Positions 43,732 to 52,810 of a DNA stretch of 64,000 bases are shown piece by piece. Within the stretch, counting starts at the first letter, position 1. Each line of letters starts with the position of its first letter. The stretch is taken from positions 309,398 through 373,397 of the forward strand of contig NZ_JBNPWZ010000003.1 in the NCBI RefSeq assembly GCF_050433565.1, given 5' to 3'. The notes beneath the pieces were generated by a model. The model was given only the letters and a program-made list of their open reading frames with translations. It was not told the origin of the DNA and did no database searches. Source of the DNA: Ornithinibacillus bavariensis (GTDB taxonomy: Bacteria > Bacillota > Bacilli > Bacillales > Amphibacillaceae). A program made the translations under genes and the position numbers.

Positions 43732-45972
43732 CTAAAGACCCATATCAAGAATTTCTTCTAACTCCGTTCTTGTAATCAAAACATCTCGTGGCTTACTGCC
43801 ATTTTGACCGGAAATAATACCTTTATTTTCAAGTGTGTCCATTAATCTAGCTGCACGATTGTAGCCAATTTTAAAATGTCTTTGTAGAAGTGATGTACTT
43901 GCACTATCCTGTTCAAATACAAATTGGATGGCTTCTGGCAATAATTCATCCTCTTCTTCATCTGCTATAAATTGCTTTAATAATGTTTCTTGCTCGAATA
44001 AATAATTCGGTTCAGCAAGCGAAGAAACATAGCTTGTTATTCGTTCAATTTCCTCATCCGATACGAATGGTCCTTGTAAACGAACACTTTTTCCAGCACC
44101 ATTTTCAACAAAAAGCATATCTCCTTTTCCTAATAGCTTTTCGGCGCCACCTGAATCAAGGATAGTTCGGGAATCTACCTGAGAAGATACACTAAAAGCT
44201 ATTCTCGTCGGGATGTTTGCTTTAATCAGCCCAGTTAATACATCTACAGACGGACGCTGAGTCGCTAAAAGAAGATGAATTCCACAAGCTCTTGCCTTTT
44301 GGGCAATTCTGCTAATAGCATCCTCTACATCCTGTGGCGAAACCATCATAAGATCTGCGAGCTCGTCTATGACGATGACGATAAAGGGCATTTTTTCATG
44401 CATGCGGTTTTGCTTTATTACCTTTTGGTTATAGCGTTCTATATCACGTACACCCTCTTGAACAAAGCGCTCATAGCGGTCTTCCATTTCATTAACAGCC
44501 CATTTTAAAGCTGCTGTTGCCGCCTTTACATCTGTTATGACTGGAGAAACAAGGTGAGGAATCCCATTATACGGCGATAACTCTACCATTTTTGGATCTA
44601 TTAATAAGAACTTAACATCCTCATAGCTAGCTTTATAGATTAAGCTTAACAAAATAGTATTGATACAAACACTTTTTCCAGATCCTGTAGCACCTGCAAT
44701 TAAACCATGTGGCATCTTTTGAATATTTGTTACAATTGGGGCCCCCTCTATATTCAAGCCGAGTGCCACCGTTAACGGGGAGGAACTGGATTGAAATGTA
44801 TCGGACCCAATTATCTCCTGTAGACTAACCATTTGCGAGGACGGATTTGGTACCTCGATACCTATTGTATTTTTACCAGGGATCGGAGCCTCAATTCGAA
44901 TATCCTTTGCAGACATATTTAGCTTTAAATCATCACTTAAATTCTTTACTTTACTAACCTTCACTCCTAATTCTGGTTGTACCTCAAAACGAGTTACAGC
45001 GGGCCCTTGAGTAGCATTGACAACCTTTGCACGAACATGAAAATACTTTAACGTTTTCTCTAGTAATTGCTGCTGTTCAAGAATCCATTGGTCATTTTTA
45101 TGGTTTTCCTGTTCTGAGTCATTTAAGAGATATAAAGGTATTTGTGCTTGTTCCCCTTTATCTGTACGATCATGTTGCCTCTCATCCGGAACAGTTTTCC
45201 TCGAATGATCAACATTTTGCGTTGTATCCACAGATTTAAAAAGTAATTTTTGTTTATCCTCTGGTGTCATTATGACATTATAAGGAGCTAGTCTAGATGA
45301 AGATGATTTCTTTACATCTAATGGTTCATTTATTTGCGTTTTCTCTTTTTCAGCTTCCCGTCTACCCCGAGTATTCTCTCGAGTACTATCAATTGGTTGA
45401 CTATTGGTACTCTCATACTCATCTAAATAACCGTTTTTTTCTACTTGTACCTCTGGTCTATGTATTTCTTCATCTGCAGTATTTTCTTGAGTAATAGTAA
45501 TTATTGGCGTCTTTTGCCCTTCCGTCCCAAGAGACACATCTTCAGAAGGGGAGTCTAACTGCTTACGCATGAATGCAGGTATTAAATCGACTTCTTTTTG
45601 TTGCTTACGGCTACGAAATCCATAAACCGGTGAAGGTACGTCTGTACGTTTAAACGGTTCCTTCTCTACTTTCGTTTCTTCTAGTTTATCGGATTGTATA
45701 CTAGTTTCTTGTTTTTGATTTTCAACTTGTCGTTTACCCTTACGGAGATATGCAGGAGTATCCATATCCATTTTTGGCTGACTACCTGTCCGCTTTAAGC
45801 TAGAGATTTCTGGAATATGGTAAGAATCATTATTTGGATATTGATACGTCATTCTTGTCTTGATGTCTTGTACGGAATCTTGGAATTCTTGCTGTAAAAA
45901 TTCTTGTTCGTCTTCCACTTCCACTTCCTTCCATATAAAGTTTTCAATTCGTTTCTTCCACTTATCCCACAT
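43732..45972 (-). CDS. sftA: FtsK/SpoIIIE-family DNA translocase SftA
   Basis: A 746-residue soluble DNA pump that moves chromosome arms away from the closing septum. The N-terminus lacks membrane helices (MWDKWKKRIENF), a variable linker runs to about 270, and the motor domain has Walker A GLIAGATGSGKSVCINTIL and Walker B PFIVIVIDELADLMM. A gamma winged-helix domain ends the protein (HFKIGYNRAARLMDTLENKG). The start is the ATG at 45972 after AAAGAGTG; a longer reading would run into the ytpR terminator. Neighbours ytpR and ytpQ match B. subtilis. Confidence 0.92.
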   Translation of the reverse strand: MWDKWKKRIENFIWKEVEVEDEQEFLQQEFQDSVQDIKTRMTYQYPNNDSYHIPEISSLKRTGSQPKMDMDTPAYLRKGKRQVENQKQETSIQSDKLEETKVEKEPFKRTDVPSPVYGFRSRKQQKEVDLIPAFMRKQLDSPSEDVSLGTEGQKTPIITITQENTADEEIHRPEVQVEKNGYLDEYESTNSQPIDSTRENTRGRREAEKEKTQINEPLDVKKSSSSRLAPYNVIMTPEDKQKLLFKSVDTTQNVDHSRKTVPDERQHDRTDKGEQAQIPLYLLNDSEQENHKNDQWILEQQQLLEKTLKYFHVRAKVVNATQGPAVTRFEVQPELGVKVSKVKNLSDDLKLNMSAKDIRIEAPIPGKNTIGIEVPNPSSQMVSLQEIIGSDTFQSSSSPLTVALGLNIEGAPIVTNIQKMPHGLIAGATGSGKSVCINTILLSLIYKASYEDVKFLLIDPKMVELSPYNGIPHLVSPVITDVKAATAALKWAVNEMEDRYERFVQEGVRDIERYNQKVIKQNRMHEKMPFIVIVIDELADLMMVSPQDVEDAISRIAQKARACGIHLLLATQRPSVDVLTGLIKANIPTRIAFSVSSQVDSRTILDSGGAEKLLGKGDMLFVENGAGKSVRLQGPFVSDEEIERITSYVSSLAEPNYLFEQETLLKQFIADEEEDELLPEAIQFVFEQDSASTSLLQRHFKIGYNRAARLMDTLENKGIISGQNGSKPRDVLITRTELEEILDMGL

Positions 45973-46043
45973 CTTTTTCACTCTTTCTTTCCATAATCCA
46001 AACGTTACTCTATTATATCGTTTTATTGCCAAATATTGTTGAT

Positions 46044-46083
46044 TAAAAAAGCAACCTAGTCCCAAAGAACATAGGCTGCTTTC
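46044..46083 (-). terminator. Terminator after ytpR
   Basis: On the minus strand AGCAGCCTA and TAGGTTGCT pair, followed by TTTTTT. Confidence 0.85.
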
Positions 46084-46085
46084 TA

Positions 46086-46700
46086 TTATACAGGAAAAGC
46101 CTCCCCAACAGTATAAGAATCGTCTAATACATAGATACCTTTTTCTTTCGGCGCATTCGGCATGCCTAGTTCCTTTTGTGAACAAATCATACCATTTGAA
46201 GGGACTCCTCTAAGTTCTGTTGGTTTAATACGAAGCCCACTAGGCATTGTAGCACCTATCTTTGCCACTACTACCTTTTGCCCCTTTTCGACATTTGGTG
46301 CACCACATACGATTTGTAATTTTTCCTCTCCGACATCTACTTGGCAAACACTTAATTTATCTGCATTTTCATGTTGCACTTTCTCCATCACGTATCCAAC
46401 AACAAACTTAGGGCTTAAATCAAAGTCTAAATTATCCTCCAACTTCAGTTTTGCAAAAAGTTCCTTTAACGAAGCTAATAATTCAGGAGTGACTTTGATT
46501 TTATTTGAATCAGGTAGATTGAAGTAGGTTGATGCATTCTGAATATTATAGCCAAGCACCTTTTGATGTTTGTCCACAATTCTAGTTACATCGCCTATCG
46601 TTTCAATGCTTATATCATAACGATCGGTCGCATCTCCTAAAGGAATAATTAGTACATCCCCAATACCTTTTGAATTATAAAAAACGTCCACTATACTCAC
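46086..46700 (-). CDS. ytpR: YtpR, tRNA-binding (EMAP/OB-fold) domain protein
   Basis: A 204-residue protein with a DUF4479-like N-terminal half and a C-terminal OB-fold tRNA-binding domain at about 95-200 (FVVGYVMEKVQHENADKLSV, LQIVCGAPNVEKGQKVVVAKIGA). The same fold is found at the N-terminus of bacterial PheT, so this is a free-standing relative of unknown role. It starts ten bases after ytpQ ends, forming an operon. Confidence 0.9.
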   Translation of the reverse strand: MSIVDVFYNSKGIGDVLIIPLGDATDRYDISIETIGDVTRIVDKHQKVLGYNIQNASTYFNLPDSNKIKVTPELLASLKELFAKLKLEDNLDFDLSPKFVVGYVMEKVQHENADKLSVCQVDVGEEKLQIVCGAPNVEKGQKVVVAKIGATMPSGLRIKPTELRGVPSNGMICSQKELGMPNAPKEKGIYVLDDSYTVGEAFPV

Positions 46701-46710
46701 TCTTTCCTAA

Positions 46711-47514
46711 TTATTTTTCGGGTCTATTTTTAGCAAGAATAAAAATCGGTGTTAATTTCTTATCCTCAAATATAAATGGTAACGAAGTAATTGGTATTCT
46801 TCCTTCGGTAAAAAACTGCATGGTCATTTGCGCTAAAATGTCATAGCCGGTTTTATTTTGAATATCAGCAATAATTAATACATCCTGATGCGGTGTGGCA
46901 ACTGCTAAATCACCCTTACTATTCGCTTTCATCTCTTCTAATAATGCTTCATTTAAAATTCTGCTCGCATCGTATCCATCCTGCTTAGCAAAAAAGTAAA
47001 AATCATTATCTGCAACTGTATCAAGCTTATAGTCATTTTCAAGCGATCGTAGATTGAAGGATGCAATTTCGTCAATTCGGTTCTTCTCCCATCCTTCTTT
47101 TTCTAGCATAGAATAATCAATCAATCGATAGGATTTCCCTAAATCTAAAGCATAAAATATCCTTGTTTCTGCAGTATGATCCTTCCATACGAGCTCTAAA
47201 CCAGCATTTGATTTCGTTGGAAATGAGGTAGAGCGTATGACAGGAAATATATTTTTTTCCTTTCCTTCAAGCTGATACGATTGATTCATAATTTTTAGTG
47301 ACTCATCAATATGTTCTATTAATTCATCTATTGCTTCTTCACCACGAATACTGTATTTACTAATTATATTTGAAAGCTTAATGGTCACACCCTGTTTGGA
47401 GTTCTTCCATTCTACACGGAAGGTTCCATTTTCCCTATTATACTCCGTATGATAATCAGGGTGGATTAGCCTATCCTTTAAAAGCCTACTCATCGTAAGA
47501 CTAGTCATTTTCAT
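46711..47514 (-). CDS. ytpQ: DUF1444 protein YtpQ
   Basis: A 267-residue soluble protein of the DUF1444/YtpQ family, function unknown. It begins MKMTSLTMSRLLKDRL, like the B. subtilis protein, which decides for the ATG at 47514 over a GTG nine bases upstream. It lies in one operon with ytpR. In B. subtilis the thioredoxin-like gene ytpP precedes it; that gene is missing here. Confidence 0.87.
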   Translation of the reverse strand: MKMTSLTMSRLLKDRLIHPDYHTEYNRENGTFRVEWKNSKQGVTIKLSNIISKYSIRGEEAIDELIEHIDESLKIMNQSYQLEGKEKNIFPVIRSTSFPTKSNAGLELVWKDHTAETRIFYALDLGKSYRLIDYSMLEKEGWEKNRIDEIASFNLRSLENDYKLDTVADNDFYFFAKQDGYDASRILNEALLEEMKANSKGDLAVATPHQDVLIIADIQNKTGYDILAQMTMQFFTEGRIPITSLPFIFEDKKLTPIFILAKNRPEK

Positions 47515-47523
47515 ATAATACAC

Positions 47524-47664
47524 CCGGTTATTTTATATTTTCTTCATAACAACCAGGTTGTCACCTCCTTATGGTTTAGGAAAACACAAAAACCTCATTT
47601 AAGACTATTTTCTTTATTCATCTTATTATACTAAATATCCATGTCAACCATTTTACTTTTCGTA
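47524..47664 (-). promoter_or_regulatory. ytpQ leader with a second strong ribosome binding site and hairpin
   Basis: On the minus strand AAGGAGGTGACAACC lies about 40-50 bases before ytpQ and is not used by it. It overlaps a small inverted repeat (ACAACC/GGTTGT) and is followed only by a very short open frame. It may be a remnant of a lost upstream gene or a leader peptide. Confidence 0.3.
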
Positions 47665-47700
47665 AAAAAGAAAAAGCTAGCACAATGCTTATTGCTAGCG
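47665..47700 (-). terminator. Terminator after the 168-residue hypothetical gene
   Basis: On the minus strand GCTAGCA and TGCTAGC pair around ATAAGCATTG, followed by TTTTTCTTTTTT. Confidence 0.88.
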
Positions 47701-47712
47701 AGAGTCTTATCT

Positions 47713-48219
47713 TTACTTTACAATTGATAGGGCTATTTTCATAATTCTTTCGGCATCTTCAATAATTTCACTTTTTTCGGTATAGGTCGTCACCTTTACA
47801 CCACCTACACCTACCTGCAATTCATAATCTTTTTTTTCCGGAAGAATACGAATATAACCAAACTTTTCTTCATCCTTAAAGGACTCCAACAAAATTGCTT
47901 CCTTATTTTGAGCTGCATTGAAGTTTAAATCACTCTTTTTCGTTTCCAGTGGATTATAAAAAACAATAAACATTTGATCACCGTGCTGAAGTACAGCATT
48001 ATTCGCATCGGCTTCTGTCGCTTCCATATCCTTAGGCAAGTAGAAAGAAAAGTATGAACCCTGAAAATTCTCTTCTGGGATATCTTCATTACTAAAAATA
48101 GTTTGGGCCGCTTCCCCGGCTTCCTTTATAACCCTGTCCTCTGATTGATAGTTAACTGTACTCAATACAAAAATAAAAAGTACTAACAAGGCAGTTACAA
48201 TATAAGTAGTCTTTGTCAT
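47713..48219 (-). CDS. Membrane-anchored hypothetical protein
   Basis: A 168-residue protein with an N-terminal signal-anchor helix (TYIVTALLVLFIFVLSTV), no lipobox cysteine, and an acidic extracytoplasmic domain that includes GSYFSFYLPKDMEATEAD and ELQVGVGGVKVTTYTEK. I do not recognise a named family. The ATG at 48219, ten bases after GGGGG, is preferred to a GTG at 48225. It sits between ytpQ and the divergent ytoQ. Confidence 0.7.
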   Translation of the reverse strand: MTKTTYIVTALLVLFIFVLSTVNYQSEDRVIKEAGEAAQTIFSNEDIPEENFQGSYFSFYLPKDMEATEADANNAVLQHGDQMFIVFYNPLETKKSDLNFNAAQNKEAILLESFKDEEKFGYIRILPEKKDYELQVGVGGVKVTTYTEKSEIIEDAERIMKIALSIVK

Positions 48220-48373
48220 CTTCACTTATCCCCCTACTTTTAGCCTACTCCATATTTTATATTACTATTATTTCGAGATATTTCAAGCATTCCTACCAAA
48301 TAACTTCCCATTTCCCCATTCATTCGTTACTATTAATATAAATGAATAGTAGTGAAAAATGGAGGGAAGTATG

Positions 48374-48814
48374 ATGGAGTTTATCGTTTATTTAGCGGGT
48401 CAAATTCATGATAATTGGCGTGAGGAAGTAAAGAAAAAAGCACAGGAACGTCAGCTGCCATTAAAGCTTGTAGGTCCTCAAACAAACCATGATCGTTCTG
48501 ATAATATTGGGGAAGAGATTCTAGGAAAACAACCTGGCAGTTATTACAAGGATGATGCTGCTTCTGATATAAATAATTTTAGAACGCAAGTATTGATGGA
48601 AAAGGCAGATATCGTCATCGCACTTTTTGGTGAACAATATAAACAATGGAATACAGCGATGGATACAAGTGTTGCGATTACGATGAATAAACCAACCATT
48701 ATTATTCGCCCGAAGAGTCTCATACACCCACTAAAAGAACTTTCGAATAAAGCAAATGTTACCGTAGAAACGATTGATCAAGCATTAGATGTTATCGGTT
48801 ATATTTTTGAATAA
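48374..48814 (+). CDS. ytoQ: YtoQ family protein
   Basis: A 146-residue protein resembling nucleoside 2-deoxyribosyltransferase-like folds, of the conserved YtoQ family. It begins MEFIVYLAGQIHDNWREE and includes VGPQTNHDRSDNIGEEILG. The ATG at 48374 is eight bases after GGAGGG; other in-frame ATGs at 48359 and 48371 overlap or crowd that site. Function is unknown. Confidence 0.85.
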   Translation: MEFIVYLAGQIHDNWREEVKKKAQERQLPLKLVGPQTNHDRSDNIGEEILGKQPGSYYKDDAASDINNFRTQVLMEKADIVIALFGEQYKQWNTAMDTSVAITMNKPTIIIRPKSLIHPLKELSNKANVTVETIDQALDVIGYIFE

Positions 48815-48829
48815 TTTTTCATTTTAATA

Positions 48830-48880
48830 AATAATAGGGTTAGTCTAGCAACTTTTAGCTAGCGACTAACCCTATTTGTA
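48830..48880. terminator. Bidirectional terminator between ytoQ and the DUF84 gene
   Basis: AATAGGGTTAGTC(TAGC) near 48833-48849 pairs with (GCTA)GCGACTAACCCTATT near 48858-48876, giving a long stem flanked by A and T tracts. Confidence 0.8.
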
Positions 48881-48883
48881 AGA

Positions 48884-49390
48884 CTACTTATCCTTCCAGA
48901 AATCCCATTGTCCTTTTAGTAAAACCACAACCTGGGAGAACATATCCATGCGATTCAATAACCCATTAGTGAAAATTCCGATTGCACCCTCTTTTTTAGA
49001 TACACCTTTCTTATGAGCATATTCATCCATAATAATTCCCAGCTCGACACCTTTTTTAAGTTCGATTTCAATATCTCTTGGTAATACAACTCGCGCACCA
49101 CTAGCTACAAATACTTCTCCAGTTGGCGTTACAAGCGCTCCCCAATTACATAAATATAATTCATCCCTAACATACATGACACCGCCTTCAAGTCCTATGC
49201 CAACACTTCCAGACCTTGAATTAGCACATTGCTTTGCACGGTTTATTGCCCCTTCCATTGTCTCCTCATCGGAAAAAGGCTGAGCAGATACGAGTGATGG
49301 AACCTCTATGCCTTTTACGTCAGCATCTTCGAATATTGCTTGTACAGCATTAACTTTAGTTGGATTTTTTGAGCCTACAATTATGTTCAT
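48884..49390 (-). CDS. DUF84 inosine/xanthosine triphosphatase-like protein
   Basis: A 168-residue protein of the YjjX/DUF84 family, whose members hydrolyse non-canonical purine nucleotides such as ITP and XTP. The P-loop-like start is IIVGSKNPTKVNAVQAIF, and GIGLEGGV and VVLP follow. The alternative is a general NTPase of unknown target. It stands apart from ytoP, separated by that gene's terminator. Confidence 0.82.
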   Translation of the reverse strand: MNIIVGSKNPTKVNAVQAIFEDADVKGIEVPSLVSAQPFSDEETMEGAINRAKQCANSRSGSVGIGLEGGVMYVRDELYLCNWGALVTPTGEVFVASGARVVLPRDIEIELKKGVELGIIMDEYAHKKGVSKKEGAIGIFTNGLLNRMDMFSQVVVLLKGQWDFWKDK

Positions 49391-49429
49391 GGCAATTATC
49401 TCCTTCTGAAAATGGGTGAATAACGAGAT

Positions 49430-49466
49430 TAAAAAACAGCTGCTCCCAAGGGCAGCTGTTTTATTA
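49430..49466 (-). terminator. Terminator after ytoP
   Basis: AAACAGCTGC (49435-49444) and GCAGCTGTTT (49453-49462) form a perfect stem followed on the minus strand by TTTTTTAAT. Confidence 0.88.
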
Positions 49467-49468
49467 GA

Positions 49469-50533
49469 TTATTGTTTACGTATCATGTCAACCGCATTCT
49501 GATCAGTTGCTTTAACAAGCTTAATTAATAGCTCTTTAGCAGCTGCATAATCATCAACATGAATAATTGATGCAGATGTGTGAATGTAGCGTGAGCAAAT
49601 TCCAATAACTGCAGATGGTACACCATTTCCAGAAAGATGTACACTACCTGCATCTGTTCCACCTTGTGAAATAAAATATTGATAAGGAATATTATTAGAC
49701 TCTGCAGTATCTAATACAAATTCTCGCATTCCTCGGTGTGTAATCATAGACCGATCGTATATACGTAATAATGCACCTTTCCCTAAATGACCAAATTCAC
49801 TATCACTACCTGTCATATCATTTGCTGGTGATGCATCTAATGCATAATATATATCTGGATTTATTAAATTTGCTGCAATTTTTGCACCGCGGAGACCAAC
49901 CTCTTCTTGTACGGTTGCCCCAGAGTATAATTGGTTAGGAAGTACCTCGTTCTGTAGTTCTTTTAATAATTCTATCGCAAGACCACAGCCATAACGATTA
50001 TCCCATGCTTTTGCTAAAATCTTTTTAGGATTTGCCATTGGTGTAAATGGACAGATTGGAACAATGGATTGGCCTGGCTTAATTCCAATTTTTTCAGCAT
50101 CTGCTTTATTATCGGCACCAATATCAATTAACATATTTTTAATGTCCATTGGTTTCTTACGTTGTTCCTCTGTCAAATTATGTGGAGGAATAGAGCTAAT
50201 AACCCCAATCACAGGACCATTATCTGTCATAATCTGTACTCGTTGTGCTAGTAGTACTTGGTTCCACCAGCCACCAAGCGTCTGAAAGCGAATTAATCCT
50301 TGCTTTGTTATTTGAGTGACCATAAATCCTACTTCATCCATGTGACCAGCCACCATTACCCGTGGACCTGTACCATGTTTTACCCCATATACACCACCAA
50401 GATTATCATGAATAACTTCGTCAGAGTACTTCTCTAATTGTGATTTCATAAAAGCTCGGACTGGATGTTCATTCCCAGGCGCGCCTTGTAATTCTGTTAG
50501 CGTTTTAAATAATTCTAACGTTTCTTGATTCAT
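49469..50533 (-). CDS. ytoP: M42 family metalloaminopeptidase (YtoP)
   Basis: A 354-residue di-metal aminopeptidase of the glutamyl aminopeptidase/PepA-like M42 family. Ligand and catalytic motifs are visible: AGHMDEVGF, AKAWDNRYGCG, VQEEVGLRGAK, ALDASPAND and SRYIHTSASI. These enzymes usually form large dodecamers that trim peptides in the cytoplasm. An AGGGG ribosome binding site precedes the ATG. It diverges from the ytzB-like gene, as in Bacillus. Confidence 0.93.
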   Translation of the reverse strand: MNQETLELFKTLTELQGAPGNEHPVRAFMKSQLEKYSDEVIHDNLGGVYGVKHGTGPRVMVAGHMDEVGFMVTQITKQGLIRFQTLGGWWNQVLLAQRVQIMTDNGPVIGVISSIPPHNLTEEQRKKPMDIKNMLIDIGADNKADAEKIGIKPGQSIVPICPFTPMANPKKILAKAWDNRYGCGLAIELLKELQNEVLPNQLYSGATVQEEVGLRGAKIAANLINPDIYYALDASPANDMTGSDSEFGHLGKGALLRIYDRSMITHRGMREFVLDTAESNNIPYQYFISQGGTDAGSVHLSGNGVPSAVIGICSRYIHTSASIIHVDDYAAAKELLIKLVKATDQNAVDMIRKQ

Positions 50534-50708
50534 AGGTACCCCTCCATTAAATATGTATCATACCATTTTAGTATAACGAATGCCTATCCTTGTTTCCATT
50601 AAGAACGCTTAATATATTTTTAATTTTAAGGCTTTTACGTTATACTTACTACCATACACTTAGGGAATAATAGTAATGAAAACCAATCTACACATGAGGT
50701 GATAGGTA

Positions 50709-51023
50709 ATGAGTTGGAAAAAGACAGTTTTAGCTGCAGGCTTAGGCTATGCAGCAGGGTATGTTACAAAGCAACAGCTAAACCGAAATCAAAAAACAAC
50801 ACCAGAAAAAGCATTAGTAAAAGTGAAAGAAACCTTTAAAAAACTCGGACCAATCAGTGGCTCTTGGATTTATATGAAACCAGAGACCATTGAAAAAAAC
50901 GGATTACAATACACTGCTTATCATGGTGGTGTAACACGAAATATAGACGGGCAAAATAAACAGTATGAATTTTATGCAGATGCAACTACTGGTACTGTCA
51001 TTGATGTGATAGAATCCATCTAA
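50709..51023 (+). CDS. ytzB: PepSY-like small membrane-anchored protein (YtzB-like)
   Basis: A 104-residue protein with a short N-terminal hydrophobic segment (VLAAGLGYAAGYV) and a PepSY-like domain (about 35-104; YEFYADATTGTVIDVIESI). PepSY domains are thought to modulate peptidases. It resembles B. subtilis YtzB and lies in the same place next to ytoP. GAGGTGATAGG is the ribosome binding site. Confidence 0.75.
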   Translation: MSWKKTVLAAGLGYAAGYVTKQQLNRNQKTTPEKALVKVKETFKKLGPISGSWIYMKPETIEKNGLQYTAYHGGVTRNIDGQNKQYEFYADATTGTVIDVIESI

Positions 51024-51029
51024 ATAGTC

Positions 51030-51080
51030 AAACAATGGGTCTGTGCACTAAAAAACTTTCTTAGCACAGACCCATTTTCT
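51030..51080. terminator. Bidirectional terminator between ytzB and ytnP
   Basis: AATGGGTCTGTGC (51034-51046) and GCACAGACCCATT (51064-51076) form a perfect 13-bp stem with a T tract on the plus side. Confidence 0.85.
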
Positions 51081-51084
51081 CATT

Positions 51085-51939
51085 TTAATATTCATATCTT
51101 TCTCTTCTAACAACATCTTCTTGCTCACCAAATTTATTAAATTTTATCGCACGAAAATAAGCATCATGATAAAATGTAAACCATGCATTTCTTTGATAGC
51201 CGAAGTCCATCCATTTTTCTTTTTGATGTACGGAAGTAACCGGATAATCATCATAGGCCATTGCCCATAATTTATTTTGATGTGCATTTGTAGCCATTAA
51301 ATCCGCCATATGTATGAACATCTCACCACTATCCTCAAAAACGATAATAGCATGGCCGTCACTATGTCCTCCAGAATGAATCATTCTTAAGCCTGGTAAT
51401 AGTTCAATCTCTTGCTGAAAGGTCTTTACTTGATGTTCAACTGGTTTCCAATTTTCTTCCCAATACGTATTAATGGACCTAATATTTGGATTGCACATTT
51501 CTGCCCATTCTATATCCGTCGTGAATATATCTGCGTTTCTAAATACCGATGCATAGCCGCCTTCATCTGTCCTACTCGTAAGCCCACAGGCATGATCAAA
51601 ATGGAGATGTGTCATTAATACGATATCTATATCATCTGTCGATAAATCTAATTCGCTAAGGGATGACTCCACAGACGATTCCTCTAACACACCAAAATTT
51701 CGCAGCTGCTTTTCTGTTAGTTTGTGATTGCCGATTCCTGTATCGATTAGCAAATTTTTTCCATCGATTTGAAATAACAAAGGATCTGTTCTTAATTCAA
51801 TTTGGTTTTTATCATTGCAAGGATATTTTTTTCCCCATAATGGCTTTGGTACAACGCCAAACATGGCTCCCCCATCTAGGAAATTGACCCCACCATTTAA
51901 CCAGGTAATCCTTCCCCTTCCTATTTGTAATGATTCCAT
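51085..51939 (-). CDS. ytnP: Metallo-beta-lactamase-fold lactonase (YtnP)
   Basis: A 284-residue MBL-fold hydrolase with di-metal motif MTHLHFDHACGL and further ligands in GGHSDGHAIIVF. B. subtilis YtnP is a lactonase that quenches homoserine-lactone-type signals, so a similar activity is expected. AAGGGGAG precedes the ATG. A consensus-matching CcpA cre site lies about 53 bases upstream, pointing to carbon-source control. Confidence 0.85.
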   Translation of the reverse strand: MESLQIGRGRITWLNGGVNFLDGGAMFGVVPKPLWGKKYPCNDKNQIELRTDPLLFQIDGKNLLIDTGIGNHKLTEKQLRNFGVLEESSVESSLSELDLSTDDIDIVLMTHLHFDHACGLTSRTDEGGYASVFRNADIFTTDIEWAEMCNPNIRSINTYWEENWKPVEHQVKTFQQEIELLPGLRMIHSGGHSDGHAIIVFEDSGEMFIHMADLMATNAHQNKLWAMAYDDYPVTSVHQKEKWMDFGYQRNAWFTFYHDAYFRAIKFNKFGEQEDVVRRERYEY

Positions 51940-51990
51940 TATATACTCCCCTTTCTTTCCTACTAAGAGTTTATCAAACAGTATATCAAA

Positions 51991-52005
51991 ATGAAAACGT
52001 TAACA
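51991..52005 (-). promoter_or_regulatory. CcpA-binding (cre) site upstream of ytnP
   Basis: ATGAAAACGTTAACA matches every position of the Bacillus cre consensus WTGNAARCGNWWWCA. It lies 52-66 bases before the ytnP start, in the promoter zone. CcpA is encoded in this window. Confidence 0.65.
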
Positions 52006-52017
52006 AATGATACGAAT

Positions 52018-52062
52018 AAGAAAGGCGTTCGGAAGCTTTTAATGAGCGAACACCCTTCTTAT
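52018..52062 (-). terminator. Terminator after trmB
   Basis: On the minus strand GGTGTTCG and CGAACGCC pair (one G-U) around a long loop, followed by TTTCTTATT. Confidence 0.6.
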
Positions 52063-52088
52063 ATTTAGAACATATGATAAAAATCCGA

Positions 52089-52730
52089 TTATTTCTTGAA
52101 TGCTGCCTTACAACGATAGATTTGCTGACCTTTTGCGGAGAATTTTTCCTCATATTCTGTCATAATATTTTCAGGATCGTTTAATTGATGTAAATCAAGA
52201 CTTACTTCTTTTAGAACCATACCGTAATTGGAGAAGCTAACTAATGAATACTCAAATAAGCCTCGATTATCGGTTTTAAAAACTAATTCACCGGATGGAT
52301 TTAATACATCTTCGTATCGTTTTAAGAAGGCATGAAATGTAAGTCTTCTTTTTTCATGACGATTTTTCGGCCATGGATCAGAAAAATTTAAATAAATGGC
52401 AGCAATCTCATTACTCCCGAATATATCCATTACGTTTTCTGCATTCTCGTTTATGAGACGAATGTTACTCTGACCTGATTCAGTGACCTTTTGTGCTGCA
52501 GTAACTATTACACTCTTTGCCAATTCAATCCCGATAAAATTAATGTCAGGATACTGCTTAGCCATCCCAGTAATAAATTGACCTTTTCCGGTTCCTATTT
52601 CTACGTGGACTGGATTAGAATTACCAAATAGCTCTTGCCACTTATTTTTATACTCACTTGGGTTGGGAATTACTAAATTAGTATGTTCTAGTAAATACGT
52701 ATCTGCCCAAGGTTTATTTCGTTGTCGCAA
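52089..52730 (-). CDS. trmB: tRNA (guanine-N7)-methyltransferase
   Basis: Methylates guanosine 46 of tRNA using SAM. The 213-residue protein starts at a TTG (52730) eight bases after AAGAGGTG and begins (M)RQRNKPWADTYL, matching Bacillus TrmB in length and first residues. A longer reading from an ATG at 52817 would overlap the divergent ytzH. SAM motif HVEIGTGKGQFITGMA, and NFSDPWPKNRHEKRRLTF is the family signature. Confidence 0.93.
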   Translation of the reverse strand: MRQRNKPWADTYLLEHTNLVIPNPSEYKNKWQELFGNSNPVHVEIGTGKGQFITGMAKQYPDINFIGIELAKSVIVTAAQKVTESGQSNIRLINENAENVMDIFGSNEIAAIYLNFSDPWPKNRHEKRRLTFHAFLKRYEDVLNPSGELVFKTDNRGLFEYSLVSFSNYGMVLKEVSLDLHQLNDPENIMTEYEEKFSAKGQQIYRCKAAFKK

Positions 52731-52810
52731 CAGAGCTGCACCTCTTTCTATTTGATACTTATACATAAATTTAGTGAAATATCGAATACTAGTCGATGAG
52801 GTGAAAAAAG

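Noticed and set aside
45972..46185. Upstream extension of sftA by 71 codons
   Set aside because: It crosses the ytpR terminator and overlaps ytpR; the ATG at 45972 has a proper ribosome binding site and the expected N-terminus.
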